The notes beneath the pieces are model-generated. The model saw only the letters and a list, made by a program, of their open reading frames with translations. It ran no database searches and was not told where the DNA came from. DNA of 64,000 bases, taken from positions 759,001 to 823,000 of the forward strand of contig NC_066293.1 in NCBI RefSeq assembly GCF_905404315.1, given 5' to 3'. Made by a program: the position numbers and the translations under genes. Of this stretch, positions 33,455 to 44,661 are shown in pieces (within the stretch, counting starts at the first letter, position 1; the number at the start of each line of letters is the position of its first letter). This stretch comes from Leptidea sinapis (lineage: Eukaryota > Arthropoda > Insecta > Lepidoptera > Pieridae).

Positions 33455-35038
33455 ATGGTTCCAACACCAAAACGCAAACATAAAACTTTGACTATAGCCG
33501 AAAAGTGCACCATACTAGACAGTTTAAAGGACGGAGTGTCGGCAACTTCTCTTGCTTGTAAGTATGGCGTTGGAAAATCAACAATTACAGACCTCAAGAA
33601 AAATGAGCAAGAATTGAGATCTTTTATAGCTAAAACTGAGAAAGGACCAGGGTTCGGAAAAACTCTAAAATTACCAGAGAATCCAGTGCTAGAAGAAGCA
33701 CTGTTCACATGGTTTTTAGAACAAAGACGACGCCACATTCCATTGTCTGGTGGGGTCGTAATGGAAAAAGCGAGATTCTTCCATAAAAAACTAACAGGTT
33801 CGGATTTTTCTGCAAGTAGAGGATGGCTTGATAATTTTAAAAAACGTCATGGCATACGTCAGCTGAAAGTGTCAGGTGAGAAAGTCTCTAGCAATACGGA
33901 AGCTGTTCAACCATTCCAAGAAAAATTCCTAAACGAGATAAAAGAAAAGAACCTTTGCCCTGAACAAATTTACAATGCCGACGAATCAGGATTGTTTTGG
34001 AAGGTTCTGCCGGACAAAACTTTAGCCTCTTCTGCTGAAACTAGCGCTCCTGGGTCGAAAGTGTCTATAGAGCGAATAACTTTTATGCCTTGCGCAAACT
34101 CTACAGGGAATCACAAATTACCATTGCTAGTGGGGAAGGCAAAAAAGCCAAGATCTTTTGGATCTGTAAAATTACCAGTGCATTATGAAGGGCAGAGGCG
34201 TGCTTGGGTAACCAGAGATATTTTTCTCGAGTGGTTTAGAGGCCATTTTGTTCCAGAAGTCAAACGCCATTTAAAAAAAATGGGACTGCCACAAAAAGCA
34301 TTACTACTCTTAGACAATGCCCCTGGACATCCAAATGCTGAAGATTTGACAACAGAAGACGGCAACTTCTCTGTACTGTACATGCCTCCAAATTGTACGC
34401 CTTTGATCCAAACTATGGATCAAAACGTAATCCAAAATGTCAAGATAAATTACAAAAAGAAACTCCTGATTCAAATGTTCGTGCAGCAAGAAGCCGATGA
34501 GGCTTTAACCTTGCATGATGTTATAAAAAGCGTCACAATTAAAGACGCCATTTTTTCGCTAGCGCAATGTTGGGATCATGTATCATCGTCTCTTATCGAA
34601 AAATCTTGGAAGCCTCTTTGGCCTGAAAAAATAAATTCAACAGAAGATAGATCAGAAGAAAATGATGAGTTCGACGTAGAAGACGATCTCCCGCTCAGTC
34701 TTTTACGTAATCGTGGTTATACAGAAGAAACCATTTCCACTTTCTTGTCCATGAGTGAAGAGGAGAATTGCACAGATCCTATAACTGATGATGAGATCAT
34801 AACCCAAATAACGCAAGAGAATGACGAGTCTTTAGCTGAAGATTATTTTGCTTCAAATGTCAAGAAAATTACTCATTCACAAGCCATATCATCTTTGAAC
34901 ACTTGCTTGGAGTGGGCTGAAGAAAATGACCTGTCCTTATCGGAAAAGATGATGCTACGTAACTTGAGGGACAAAGCTTTTTTCTGGTCCATCAACAGGA
35001 CTCGCCAAACTAAAATAGATCAGTTTATGACTAAATAG
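33455..35038 (+). CDS. pogo/Tigger transposase (Jerky-like, CENP-B type DNA binding)
   Basis: 527 codons from the ATG at 33455. An upstream in-frame ATG (33389) exists, but the related copy near 53145 also starts at MVLTPKRKHK, supporting 33455. The N-terminus is a CENP-B/Psq-type helix-turn-helix (KHKTLTIAEKCTILDSLKDG, ACKYGVGKSTITDLKK). A second DNA-binding domain follows (LFTWFLEQRRRHIPLSGGVV, GWLDNFKKRHGI). Catalytic residues are in YNADESGLFWK, LLLLDNAPGHP and IQTMDQNVI; 34 residues lie between the second and third Asp. The tail is acidic with Glu/Asp-rich runs. No frameshift or stop is seen, so it could be a complete transposase. Confidence 0.93.
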   Translation: MVPTPKRKHKTLTIAEKCTILDSLKDGVSATSLACKYGVGKSTITDLKKNEQELRSFIAKTEKGPGFGKTLKLPENPVLEEALFTWFLEQRRRHIPLSGGVVMEKARFFHKKLTGSDFSASRGWLDNFKKRHGIRQLKVSGEKVSSNTEAVQPFQEKFLNEIKEKNLCPEQIYNADESGLFWKVLPDKTLASSAETSAPGSKVSIERITFMPCANSTGNHKLPLLVGKAKKPRSFGSVKLPVHYEGQRRAWVTRDIFLEWFRGHFVPEVKRHLKKMGLPQKALLLLDNAPGHPNAEDLTTEDGNFSVLYMPPNCTPLIQTMDQNVIQNVKINYKKKLLIQMFVQQEADEALTLHDVIKSVTIKDAIFSLAQCWDHVSSSLIEKSWKPLWPEKINSTEDRSEENDEFDVEDDLPLSLLRNRGYTEETISTFLSMSEEENCTDPITDDEIITQITQENDESLAEDYFASNVKKITHSQAISSLNTCLEWAEENDLSLSEKMMLRNLRDKAFFWSINRTRQTKIDQFMTK

Positions 35039-35085
35039 ACAATTTACACCTTACGTATTTTATGGTACCTAATTATTATGTAAAT

Positions 35086-35202
35086 GTACGGTAAGCAACG
35101 AGCCGGGCTTTTTATTTGCATTACGACTGTAGTCCTTACGCTGCTTGTAATAAGAGCGTTCCCAAGGTCAATATGTAAAGCCCAGCTCGTTGCTTACTGT
35201 AC
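35086..35202. repeat. foldback element inside the pogo 3' UTR
   Basis: GTACGGTAAGCAACGAGCCG with GGCTTT (35086-35111) pairs with 35177-35202 at 24 of 26 positions. It lies between the transposase stop and the right terminal repeat. It could be a nested MITE or a transcript hairpin. Confidence 0.78.
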
Positions 35203-35342
35203 CTCTTAAACTATGTATATAATTAAACACTATTTTAAGAATAAAAATGTTTTTTTTTCTCCTTACATACTATAATCCGAACGCTTCGTGAGTCCGAACA
35301 GGGGTTAGTTTTGCTAGTTCCGATTATCAAGGCTCTACTGTA

Positions 35343-37183
35343 CTAAAAACGTATATCTATAACAAGATGTTCATTTGTTCATAAATATTGTTCTACAGTT
35401 ATTATATATGTGTTATATATTACAAGAGTAACATGGACTAGGTCAAGGTGTTACATGTTTTATCTGACCACCGGCTAATGATCTGTGTCGACAACGAAGG
35501 TATCTATTATAAATTATAGTATTTGGAGTTAATTCCGGGTTTCATAAAGTCAACGAACACGCAAGAATGAATCTCTTGTTCCAACGTTAGGCGAGTGAAC
35601 AACTCCTGAACATGTCTCGAGGTGATCTTGTGAAACTTATTGGAATTAACGCTAAAGATCAACATTTATAACATTGAAATAACCTGTGACGTAGTCGACA
35701 CTACCTTTACTATAATTCTTATTTTTAAAAGCAATGGATCTTCCCTAATTCTAATAATTTTCTTTTACATTTTCGATTTAGAATCAGTGGGTTTGATTGG
35801 ATTATGATCTACTTCGGGCATAAAGCTACGCGTGCGAGTGGCTATAGTAGATGTACACAAGGCATCATTGTGTTAATAAGTTCACAATGAATTTCACGCG
35901 GAAATACGTTATTTAGAACAAAAAAAGGAAAAAAAAAAAAAAAAAAAAAAAAAAAAACAAAATAGAAATCAAATATTTCTACTGTGAATGTTTTGCCCCG
36001 TGGGTCCAATAAGAATCGTGAAGTTTGGGAATCCTTGTTCAAAGCATTACTAAGCATTACTGACCATACAAATATAAATAAGACGGTACTGCATGGCTCC
36101 CCGCTGGTCACCAGCGAATAACTAGTGATTGATCAGATCATAATTAATTTTTTTACGGGGTATTTTCTAACACGTTGTATAAAAATCAATTGCTGTCCAT
36201 TACTCAGACATGTTAAAACTAAAAACAGCCCGACCGAATTGTATAAGTACTTTCTTTTTTGTTTGTCTTAATACTGGGGCTGGATTGAACCATGAACAAT
36301 GAATAATTAAGTTGAAAGAAATATTTCAATTAATATTATGTCATTATGGTGTGTTCATATTGTCAGTTATTTGATGTGCAAACACTTAATTGATTTTCAA
36401 TTCATGATTTATTGTTCATCTTAATTACATTTTGAACAGCCTGTTGGCTGATTCATATATTTGACAACAATATGTCTGTGTGAGTAAGCCTCACACCTCA
36501 TTTCATCATCACTAACACTACACACTTTTATATAAGATTGTAGGACAACTGAATATAATTAATACATATAAATAAATTTGTTTCAAGTTTATCACTGTTT
36601 ATATTTAATTGTTTCTTGATAACTGCAAACCGCATTAATCACCACAATACCTTATATACAATTAATACATTTAAATATAATATATATCTACACTATGCAA
36701 TATAAATCTGTATATAATAATATAATCTAGTCACAATCTAACGTCCATATTTTTTGACGGCTGGTCGTCTCCAGGAGCGACGCGCGCACAAATCACTTCA
36801 CACGAGTCCCGAGGTCAGCTAAAGCACTCACATCATCACACTGATCAGCTGACCCGGTGAGGCAGCATTACCACTTGAAGTGAACTGTATCTGTAACCAA
36901 GAGTCTACAATTATAATTTGGCCCACAAACAAAGAGAAAGAAATCAAACTGTGAAGAAATTTTTTGGCTTCAATACAAACATAATATAAAAAAATATGTG
37001 TGTGTAAAAAATATCTATATTGCTTTATTGATATAAACATGGAACTATGTGATGATTTACGACATCTCATTATTAACTGCAATGAGAGGGCACGCAAAGG
37101 GCAATACTTTGAATAATTTGTTATGTTTTTAAAGTGATAACCCTCACTTCTAGGATTAAAACAAAAATAAATTTTGAAAGGAC
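35343..37183. other. no gene seen
   Basis: AT-rich DNA with an A-rich run (about 35921-35960). A less AT-rich patch at 36740-36870 shows no convincing exon. Confidence 0.4.
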
Positions 37184-37284
37184 AACCTGAGAGTTGAACA
37201 AAGCATACAATATTTTGTAAGGTATCACTTGAACGGTTAGCTCAGTTGGTTAGAGCACCGGCACGGAACGCCGGAGGTTGTGGG
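37184..37284 (+). repeat. tRNA-like repeat, left part (split by LINE C)
   Basis: The leader AACCTGAGAGTTGAACAA is followed by a tRNA-like 5' part from 37231: GAACGGTTAGCTCAGTTGG with GAGC, then an arm CCGGC/GCCGG, then GTGGG. It is cut in the T-arm; the remaining CGAGTCCCGCATCGTTC lies at 46384-46400. Joined, it folds as a cloverleaf (acceptor GAACGGT with ATCGTTC). The anticodon loop ACGGAAC lacks the invariant T33, so a functional tRNA is unlikely. Confidence 0.78.
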
Positions 37285-37504
37285 TTTTTTTTTTTCTTTT
37301 TTTTATTTATGAACTACCAACAGAATTACATGTGATACATTAACATTAAACAAGTCTTAGGTGCTAGGGATACACATAATTATATTTATAGGCAGTTACA
37401 GCATGTACACAAAAACAAGTCGTACAAAAAGTTAAAATTTATATAAAAAGTAAAGGCTAAATAAAGTTATGTAAATGTTTAATTTATATAATGACAGGTA
37501 CATC

Positions 37505-37825
37505 TCATATAGGTATAAAATTCTCGTGTCACAATGTTCGTTCCCGTACTCCTCCGAAACGGCTTGACCGATTCTCATGAAATTTTGTGCGCATATTGGG
37601 TAGGTCTGAGAATCGGCCAACATCTATTTTTCATACCACTAAATGTTAAGGGTGGTCAACACGAATTTTTTTTTAAATTTTTTCTGACATTTCTTTTAAA
37701 TTTATTTGATTATGAGTCAGCATTAAAAATACATACAACTTCAAATTTTCACCCATCTACGATCAACAGTTACTTTTGTATCGCGATTTTAATATGGGCA
37801 ATACAACGTTTGCTGGATCAGCTAG
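37505..37825 (+). mobile_element. non-autonomous Helitron-like element
   Basis: It ends in GCTGGATCAGCTAG with T as the next base, the CTAG|T end of Helitrons. It begins near TCATATAGGTATAAAATTCTC and includes CCGAAACGGCTTGACCGATT. No coding capacity. The left edge is uncertain by some bases. Confidence 0.6.
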
Positions 37826-37885
37826 TAAAAGATAAAAATACAAGAATAATAATAAAGTAAAAAAATATTCACAATTTTAATCTAT

Positions 37886-38006
37886 TTAATTCAAAAGATC
37901 AGTGTTATTTGTGATGCCGTTGAGGAGCTTAAATAAAAATACCATATCATGTATTTTCCGCCTATCTACCAGTGAGTTCAATTTGAAAGTTTTTAGCCGC
38001 ATGATA
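37886..38006 (-). pseudogene. LINE C reverse transcriptase, C-terminal end
   Basis: Read on the minus strand after the mariner junction: MRLKTFKLNSLVDRRKIHDM followed by VFLFKLLNGITNN and a stop at 37886-37888. It is in the same frame as the RT piece ending at 44660 once one TA is counted. Confidence 0.82.
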
Positions 38007-38113
38007 TACAGGGTGGCGCAATAGAACGTGCATATTTAAAATATTGATTAAAAAATAAATACAAAAGCTATGGTTAAACTAAAACTGAGGTATTATTAAA
38101 AAATAACTGAAGT

Positions 38114-39003
38114 TTATTTTTTTAAAATAACATCGTCTAAATGATGACCCTCTCTACGACGACACTCCTCTAATCGCAAACGGAAGTTATTGAAAACTTT
38201 CTTCAGTAATGCTGGTGTAATTGCTGCCATTTCACCACGGATATTCTCCTTGAGCTGATCAATGTTTTTCGGATTATTGCTGTAGACTTTGTTCTTGAGG
38301 TATCCCCACAAAAAAAAGTCAGGAGGCGTCACGTCTGGACTACGTGGGGGCCATGCGATATCACCTCTTTTCGAAATCAGTCTGCCAGGGAACATCTGTT
38401 TCACAACCGCCATGGAATCATTTGATGTGTGACAGGTAGCTCCGTCTTGTTGAAACCAAGTCCTAGAATTCACTATTCTTGAATTTTCAAGCACTGGAGC
38501 CAAAAAACCTTCCAACATCGCAACATAGCGTTCGGTATAAACAGTGACGTTTTGCCCCCGCGCATTTTCAAAGAAAAACGGTCCAATTATACCTCTACCA
38601 GAGATTGCTGCCCATACTGTCACTTTAGGACTATGCAGTGGTTTCTGGTGCTTGAGTTTGGGATTCTCACTGTTCCAGTAACGACAATTTTGACGGTTTA
38701 CGAACCCATTGATATGGAAGTGGGCCTCATCTGAGAAAAGGATATTGTCAAAATTGGAAAACCGATTAAGCATTTCATTAGCAAATGCGAGCCTTGCTCC
38801 GAAGTTAGACTCTTTCAATTCTTGTGTTAACTGCAGCTTGTAAGGATGCAGTTTAAGATCCAAGTTTAAAATTCGTTGCAAACTTCGTCTCGATAAGTGT
38901 AAGACAGACGATCTCTTGCGAGTAGACATTTGTGGATCTCCTCGTACAGGCTGCATAACTCTCAATATTGTCGTCGGTCCTAGATGTTCTTGGACGACCT
39001 TTT
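38114..39003 (-). pseudogene. DD41D mariner transposase, C-terminal 85%
   Basis: The true coding sequence begins near GRPRTSRTDDNIE (39003, one frameshift near 38960). It continues VMQPVRGDPQMSTRKRSSV with a helix-turn-helix (LSRRSLQRILNLDLKLHPYK), then the catalytic Asp blocks ILFSDEAHFH, WFQQDGATCH and PPDFFLWGYLK. Exactly 41 residues lie between the second and third Asp, defining the DD41D (Rosa-like) group. It ends HHLDDVILKK. The apparent N-terminal extension before GRPR is LINE 3' UTR read through. Confidence 0.88.
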
Positions 39004-39455
39004 GAAATGAAAATGAATTTATTTCGGAAGAAAAACTGACACATTCACACAAAAAAGTTAAAGAGAACAAAATATATGCTTAATCTAATACTTAACTTAA
39101 TACAAAAGGAACAAAAGCAAAACTTGATGTGGCAGTGGTCTTCCAAAACTGGAGTCCACTCAGTTATAGTTGTGTCCATACACTATGAGCACAACACTGA
39201 TTTTCAGTGACCCCATTGTGTGAAGTTTGGAGCTGAACTGACATATTTTTAAAAGTAAAATATAATTAATTGTGGCACTAAAATAATTATTATGAGAGAA
39301 AAAAATATGATTAACAAAAAAAAAATGTAACTAAAAATAAATAATGACAATAACAAAAATAATAAAAAACGTATGTGTGTAAATATATAAGGAAGAAAAA
39401 ATAATAATAAATACGAGAAGCTATTTTACATAATATAATGAAATATAAACAGTGT

Positions 39456-42325
39456 TCACCAAGGCAGAAGATGTAGGGAGGTATTGGTCATTAATAAGTA
39501 TTTTTTGTATTTTTTTCTAAAATTCGAGACTGTATATAAACCCCGTAGCGGCGGTGGTAAATTATTCCAGCACTTGGTGGCTTTGTACTTGAAACTTCCC
39601 CTGAAAGCCGCAGTGTGATGCTTGGGAAGACAAAGCTTAGCCTTTACAATGTTCCTTGTTATAAAATTCAACACCCTGCCCTCATTTGCCCATAAAAGTT
39701 TCGAATACAGATATGCTGGCGTTTTTGTCTTTATAACTCCAAAAATCATACAAGCGAAGTGTAGCCGTCTGCGACTTTCCATGTTCAGAATATTGGCTTC
39801 TCTAAGATACGGACTCCCATGAGATCTGTGTAGAATATTCCAACAAAACCGGGCGCAGGCATTTTGCACTCGCTGTATAGTACTTTTGGTGCGGGCTCGT
39901 AGTCTAGGACCATACGTAGTGTCATTATAATTAAATTTTGAGAGTACCAAAGCATCACACAACCTGACACGTAGATTTGTATTTAAATAGTTCCTAATGC
40001 GATAGAGTACTTTTAAACGATAAAAACAGTTCGCAACAGTAGAGTTTATATGTTTCTCAAATCTAAGATTCTCTTCAAATATTAATCCTAGATTACGAAC
40101 CTCATGAACTCGCTCAATAACTTTATTATTAATAACTATTTTAGGATTGTAACGTTCAATTTTTTCAACGACTTTAGGGGTTCCCAGTATCATAAATTTG
40201 GTCTTAGATGGATTAAGAACCAGTGAATTATTTACCGACCAAGTATAGATTTGGCTGACATCTGAATTAATATTTTTTTCTGCATCTGACATCTCGTTTG
40301 GCTTGAAAGTTATGTAAAGTTGAATATCATCTGCATATATTTGATATTTACAATGTTTAATGTTTTTAACTACATCGGCACTATACAAGATAAATAATAG
40401 CGGTCCTAATATTGATCCCTGAGGTACTCCGCGCTCAAGAGCATTACAATCAGAGAATGACCTACTTCCATCTTCCTGTGTAATGACTACAGTTTGGGTT
40501 CGATTACTTAGGTAACTGTGGAACCATTTTATTGCTTTCGGACTCAATCCATAGTAACTTAGTTTGGAGAGCAGCAGACTCGAATTTATGGTATCAAATG
40601 CGCGCGAGTAATGAAGTAGTAATAAAATCGTACTCTTTCCATCATCTTGTGCAGTAAGAATATTGTCAACTACGTCCATTAACGCTGTAGTTGTCCCTCG
40701 GTGTCCTCCAAAAAGCTCATTAGCTGCTTATGCACAATCTTTTCAATTACTTTTGATAAACAAGGAAGTATGCTGATAGGACGAAGTTCTTTAAAGTCTT
40801 TCGGATTGTCGTTTTTTGGTATGGGACGCACTAGGGCATGACGCCATAAGTCTGGAAACTTACTTGACGACAAGGATGTATTTATGATATGAGTAAGTAC
40901 AGTAAGTTTTTTCTGTAGTCAGCTTAAGCATATCCAATGAAATATCATCAATTCCCACGGCTTGTGATTTCAACTCATTCAAAGTCTGAAATACCGTATG
41001 TTCATTTACTAGTTTAAAATCGAAAACAGAGTCACTATGACGATGGAACTCATAATGTGTCAGAGTAGACAGAAGAATCTCAGCACTGCCTGGAATGTTA
41101 AGGAAGCTATTATTAATTTCATTAGGATTTGCAAGGTGAGATGGTAATATGTATTCTTTTTTCGTAGTGATTTGAGTATTCTGTTTAATATGCTTCCACA
41201 ATACTTGCGGTATATTTATATTGGATTTTATGTACGTATCAAAATATGCCTGTTTCTCTCTTTGTATTGCGAACTTAACATAGTTTTTTATTTCTTTATA
41301 AAATTTCTTATGAGTTTCAGGCTTACTTTTGCGTGCCCTTACTTGGGCTTCATCACGACACTGCATCATCTTCCTAATATTGTATGTAATCCAAGGGTAT
41401 GTATTACATTTGATTTTAACATGATATGATATTTCTTTGGTGCATAAAAATCGAATAAAGATAATAGTATCGATGTTAATGAGACTACAATTTCATCAAC
41501 ATTTTCTAATATTAATAATTTCTCCCACTGGATGTCACTTAATGATTGCTTAAAATCATTCACGTTAATGTCTTTTATAGGTCGACACACGACCTGTTTT
41601 GGAACAGGTTGGTCTTTATTTATATTTAAAACACATGATATAAACGCATGGCTACTCAGACTTTCAACATGATCCACTGTAACAGATGATACGGGAACAT
41701 GTGTGCATATTTAGTCTATAAGTGTTTCTGTTTGAGAAGTGAAATGCGTTGCCTCTGTCACATGTTGTTTTAATTTAAAGGTGTTTAAAAATGTTTCAAG
41801 TTTTTTGTAATTAATATGATTCGAATCAAAAAAGTTAATATTAAAATCCCCAAGTAAGACAATGTTTTCACACCAGACAAACGCGCCCATTGACTCAGTA
41901 AGAGCATCAAAAAATGTATTGACATCCATCCAAGGAGGACGATATGCGGTGCCCACGACCAAAACTCTGCCACGGATAAAAAGCTTAAGCCACATCTGTT
42001 CAACGCTTGGTGTAATTGGATGTGATAAGATACGTGCAGATAGGCCTTGTCTCGTGTAGAATCCAACGCCACCGCCTCGAGAGCGCACGCTGGTTGGGCG
42101 CGGAACATGTCGTAGTTTGTATCCAGGGACAGCGGGTGCGCGACCCTCTTGGCCCTGGCGCAGCCACGTTTCGTTTATAGCCATCAAATCAACAGTATGA
42201 CGTTGCATTGCCGCTACAAATTCGTCATGTCTGGTTCCAAGTGAGCCGGGATTTAGCAGACCAATTTTAAGTTTTTTTTTATAATTGAACACAGTGATAT
42301 TTTGAAACAATGTATATGTGACCAA
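39456..42325 (-). pseudogene. CR1-type LINE B ORF2: endonuclease and reverse transcriptase
   Basis: The endonuclease is at 42325-41711 (LKIGLLNPGSLGTRHDEF, AINETWLRQGQEG, VLLGDFNINF). An in-frame TAA near 41714 follows LID. Frame changes occur near 41370 and 40865, and a deletion near 40690 removes the segment seen in copy A between SYLEAQ and ALIDVV. A long open part (40679-39456) carries LLLHYSRAFDTIN, GVPQGSILGPLLF, YQIYADDIQLY and the C-terminal block FRGSFKYKATKCWNNLPPPL. Protein identity to copy A is high. Confidence 0.87.
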
Positions 42326-42329
42326 GTGA

Positions 42330-42800
42330 AATAACGTTTATATTTGTAAGAGAATAAAATAAATAAAAATTTGTTAATATAATATGTAGATAATTTTTCA
42401 TTTTATATAACCATACTTGATTTAAAATATTTATACGTACATATAATAAAATAACATCACAACCGCTTTTAAAATTTAAAGTTAATAAAACTTGTCCACA
42501 ATAGTACTGCAAAACCATGCCACATAGAATCTCTATATAATAATAACACATTAATGCTAGAATAAAGATAACTAAAATATAGTACATAAAGTTCCAGACA
42601 ATATTATAATTATTGCCGTTATCATTCAGACTCAGCGTCATTAGAAAAGAGAGAAGTGCATTAAAATAATAATAATTTTCTGTGATTAATGTTTTTGTAG
42701 CTCTCGAAATTCCAATATAATGTGATTGACAAATGTTTACTATAGCGAAAACAATATAATTAAAATTATGTAATAAAAATAAATTACTTTTAAAAAGTAC
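42330..42800 (-). other. AT-rich ORF1-ORF2 spacer of LINE B
   Basis: A chance open frame of about 170 codons with biased composition crosses it. It has no resemblance to the chance frame in copy A, arguing against a gene. Confidence 0.5.
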
Positions 42801-42805
42801 TAAAC

Positions 42806-43302
42806 TCACTCTTTGCCAAAAACCTTACTGATGTCCCGTTCAGAACGAATAACATGAACAGAGGATTTCTGATCTCGCCGAGCATATATTATCCCACCTC
42901 GGGTCCACACAAAGCGCCAATTTCTCTGTCGTGCAAGTTCCTCTCTCGCTAGGTAAAACAATTTACGATTTACGCGAGTCAGGTGCTCATTTACATAAAA
43001 ACGGCGCGGTTCTCCTCCTAAGCCCATTCCCATGGTGTCCACTCCACGTCGGACGCGCGCCGCGTGCAGGAACTCATCGCGCAGGTATCGGCGTGTGAGT
43101 CGCACCACTACGGCGCGCGGCCGTCGGGTTCCTTCGGAGCCGGCTCCCCTGGATTCCACAGCATTTATGCGTACACCGAGCCTATATGCATTCACTATAT
43201 CACGTTCCTCGAGACTAAACCCTATCTTTTGAGCGAGTGTAATGACAACGTTTTGCTTGTGGTTTAAACGTTGAACCAGTCTCTTCAAAACGCTGTACCC
43301 AT
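42806..43302 (-). pseudogene. CR1-type LINE B ORF1, C-terminal half
   Basis: Reads YGYSVLKRLVQRLNHKQNVV, then FSLEERDIVNAYRLG, RPRAVVVRLTRRYLRDEFL, FYVNEHLTRVNRKLFYLARE and NWRFVWTRGG, ending VFGKE. This is the RNA-binding ORF1 type with an RRM-like centre and the conserved NWRFVWTR end. It is open but truncated where LINE X's poly(A) begins. Confidence 0.75.
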
Positions 43303-44445
43303 ATTTTTTTTTTTTTTTTTTTATGGAATAGGAGGACAAACGAGCGTACGGGTCACCTGGTGTTAAGTGATCACCGCCGCCCACACTCTCCTGCAACACC
43401 AGAGGAATCACAAGAGCGTTGCCGGCCTTTAAGGAAGGTGTACGCGCTTTTCTTGAAGGTGGTACCCATGTCGTATCGTCCCGGAAACACCGCACACGGA
43501 AGCTCATTCCACAGCTTCGTGGTACGAGGAAGAAAGCTCCTTGAAAACCGCACTGTGGAGGACGGCCACACATCCAGATGGTGGGGATGAAATCCTAACT
43601 TGTGGCGTGTCGTGCGAAGGTGGAATTCGGCGGCAGGAATCATGTTGAACAGCTCTTCGGAACACTCCCCGTGATAGATGCGGTAGAAAACACACAATGA
43701 AGCGACGTCTCTACGCAACGCCAAATGATCCAGCCGTTCACAGAGTACTGGGTTCCCGACAATTCGAGCTGCTCTGCGTTGCACGCGGTCAAATGGATCG
43801 AGCTGATACTGGGGTGCGCCAGACCAGAGATGACAGCAATACTCCATGTGTGGCCGGACCTGCGCTTTGTAGAGCGCTAGAATGTGGGCCGGCTTGAAGT
43901 ATTGCCGTGCTCTATTTATGACGCCCAGTTTCTTTGAAGCCAGTTTGGCTTTGCCCTCCAGATGGCCGCGGAATTGGCAATTGCTCGAGATTTCGAGACC
44001 CAGTATTCCGATACTAGGCGAGGCTTTAAGGGAAGTGTTCTCGAAGAGCGGTGATACGGCAAATGGGGTTTTTTTTAGTGGTAAACGCGCAAACTTGAGT
44101 CTTCTGGGGGTTAAATTGGACAAGGTTCAACTTACCCCATTCCGCGACCTTCTCGAGAGAGGACTCGATAGAAGACACAAGTTTCTCCCGGCACTGGTCG
44201 ACGATTTCCCGACGCATCACCAGTGCTGTCGTCTGCATAGCAATGCATGTTGGCGGTGTCCAACATATCATTGATATGCAGAAGAAACAGCGTGGGAGAT
44301 AGCACACAGCCTTGGGGCACTCCAGCGTTCACGGGCTTGGGATTCGAGCAATAACCGTCGATAACGACCTGTATGCTGCGCCCAGTGAGGAAGCTGGAGG
44401 TCCACTTGCATAAGCTCTCGGGAAGCCCAAATGATGGAAGTAAAT
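43303..44445 (-). pseudogene. LINE X: 3' part of RT with C-terminal domain and poly(A)
   Basis: A T run at 43303-43322 is its poly(A). Read on the minus strand from 44445: LPSFGLPESLCKWTSSFLTG, NAGVPQGCVLSPTLFLLHIN, HCYADDS, LNLVQFNPQKTQVCAF, ISSNCQFRGHLEGKAKLASK, VRPHMEYCCHLWSGAPQYQL and FLKGRQRSCDSSGVAGECGRR-like end. At least two frameshifts lie near 44240 and 44120. It is strongly 5'-truncated. Other copies are at 20036-20575 and 31475-31805. Confidence 0.85.
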
Positions 44446-44470
44446 AAATAAAATTAAATTAGCACTCGGA

Positions 44471-44560
44471 TTAGCACTTCACTAATTTGCCGTAGTCCAT
44501 ATTCAGAACGTAAAATGCGCGCACGCGAAATGCGCGACGCTTCCCGTCGAAGTGACTCAT
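44471..44560 (-). pseudogene. DD41D transposase N-terminal fragment
   Basis: An ATG at 44560 opens 29 codons (MSHFDGKRRAFRVRAFYV), placed 100 bases inside the right terminal repeat, where the transposase start is expected. It is separated from the rest by the LINE insertions; about 50 residues appear lost. Confidence 0.55.
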
Positions 44561-44661
44561 AGTGACTAAAACTCCATGAGCCCGCCTACCCAACGATGCA
44601 GACTCCCCCCGCCCGCGAAAAAAGATGATGCAATATGCACGTTCTATTGCGCCACCCTGTA

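Larger units (their letters stand above)
33253..35340 (+). mobile_element. intact pogo/Tigger-type DNA transposon
   Basis: This 2088-bp element is flanked by TA (33251-33252, 35341-35342). Its inverted ends begin CAGTAGAGCC and continue TCGATAATCCG on the left and TTGATAATCGG on the right. It encodes one uninterrupted transposase. AT-rich flanks, exact TA duplication and an open frame point to recent insertion. Confidence 0.92.
39004..43302 (-). mobile_element. CR1-type LINE (copy B), inserted in the mariner
   Basis: On the minus strand the order is ORF1 C-terminal half (43302-42806), spacer (42800-42330), ORF2 (42325-39456) and a 3' UTR related to copy A, ending in a degenerate ATTC-type tail (ATTCATTTTCATTT, about 39005-39020). 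It is 5'-truncated in ORF1. The mariner coding sequence resumes directly after the tail. Confidence 0.85.
38009..44659 (-). mobile_element. Tc1/mariner element of DD41D type, interrupted by LINEs
   Basis: Its ends CAGGGTGGCGCAATAGAACG (38009) and the exact complement ending at 44659 are flanked by TA on both sides (38007-38008, 44660-44661). The arms match for about 27 bases (to GTGCATAT). The transposase body is at 38114-39003. A short N-terminal piece lies at 44471-44560. LINE B and LINE X occupy 39004-44445. Excising this interval from LINE C restores that LINE's frame. Confidence 0.92.

Noticed and set aside
37231..37284. Functional tRNA gene (anticodon GGA) interrupted by a LINE
   Set aside because: The loop ACGGAAC lacks T33, and the same leader and body recur as a dispersed repeat.
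39004..39070. N-terminal extension of the DD41D transposase (MFSLTFLCECVSF)
   Set aside because: This is LINE B 3' UTR and ATTC-type tail read through in frame; transposase similarity begins at GRPRTSR.
42279..42809. 176-codon open frame between LINE B ORF1 and ORF2
   Set aside because: AT-rich spacer with no counterpart in copy A.
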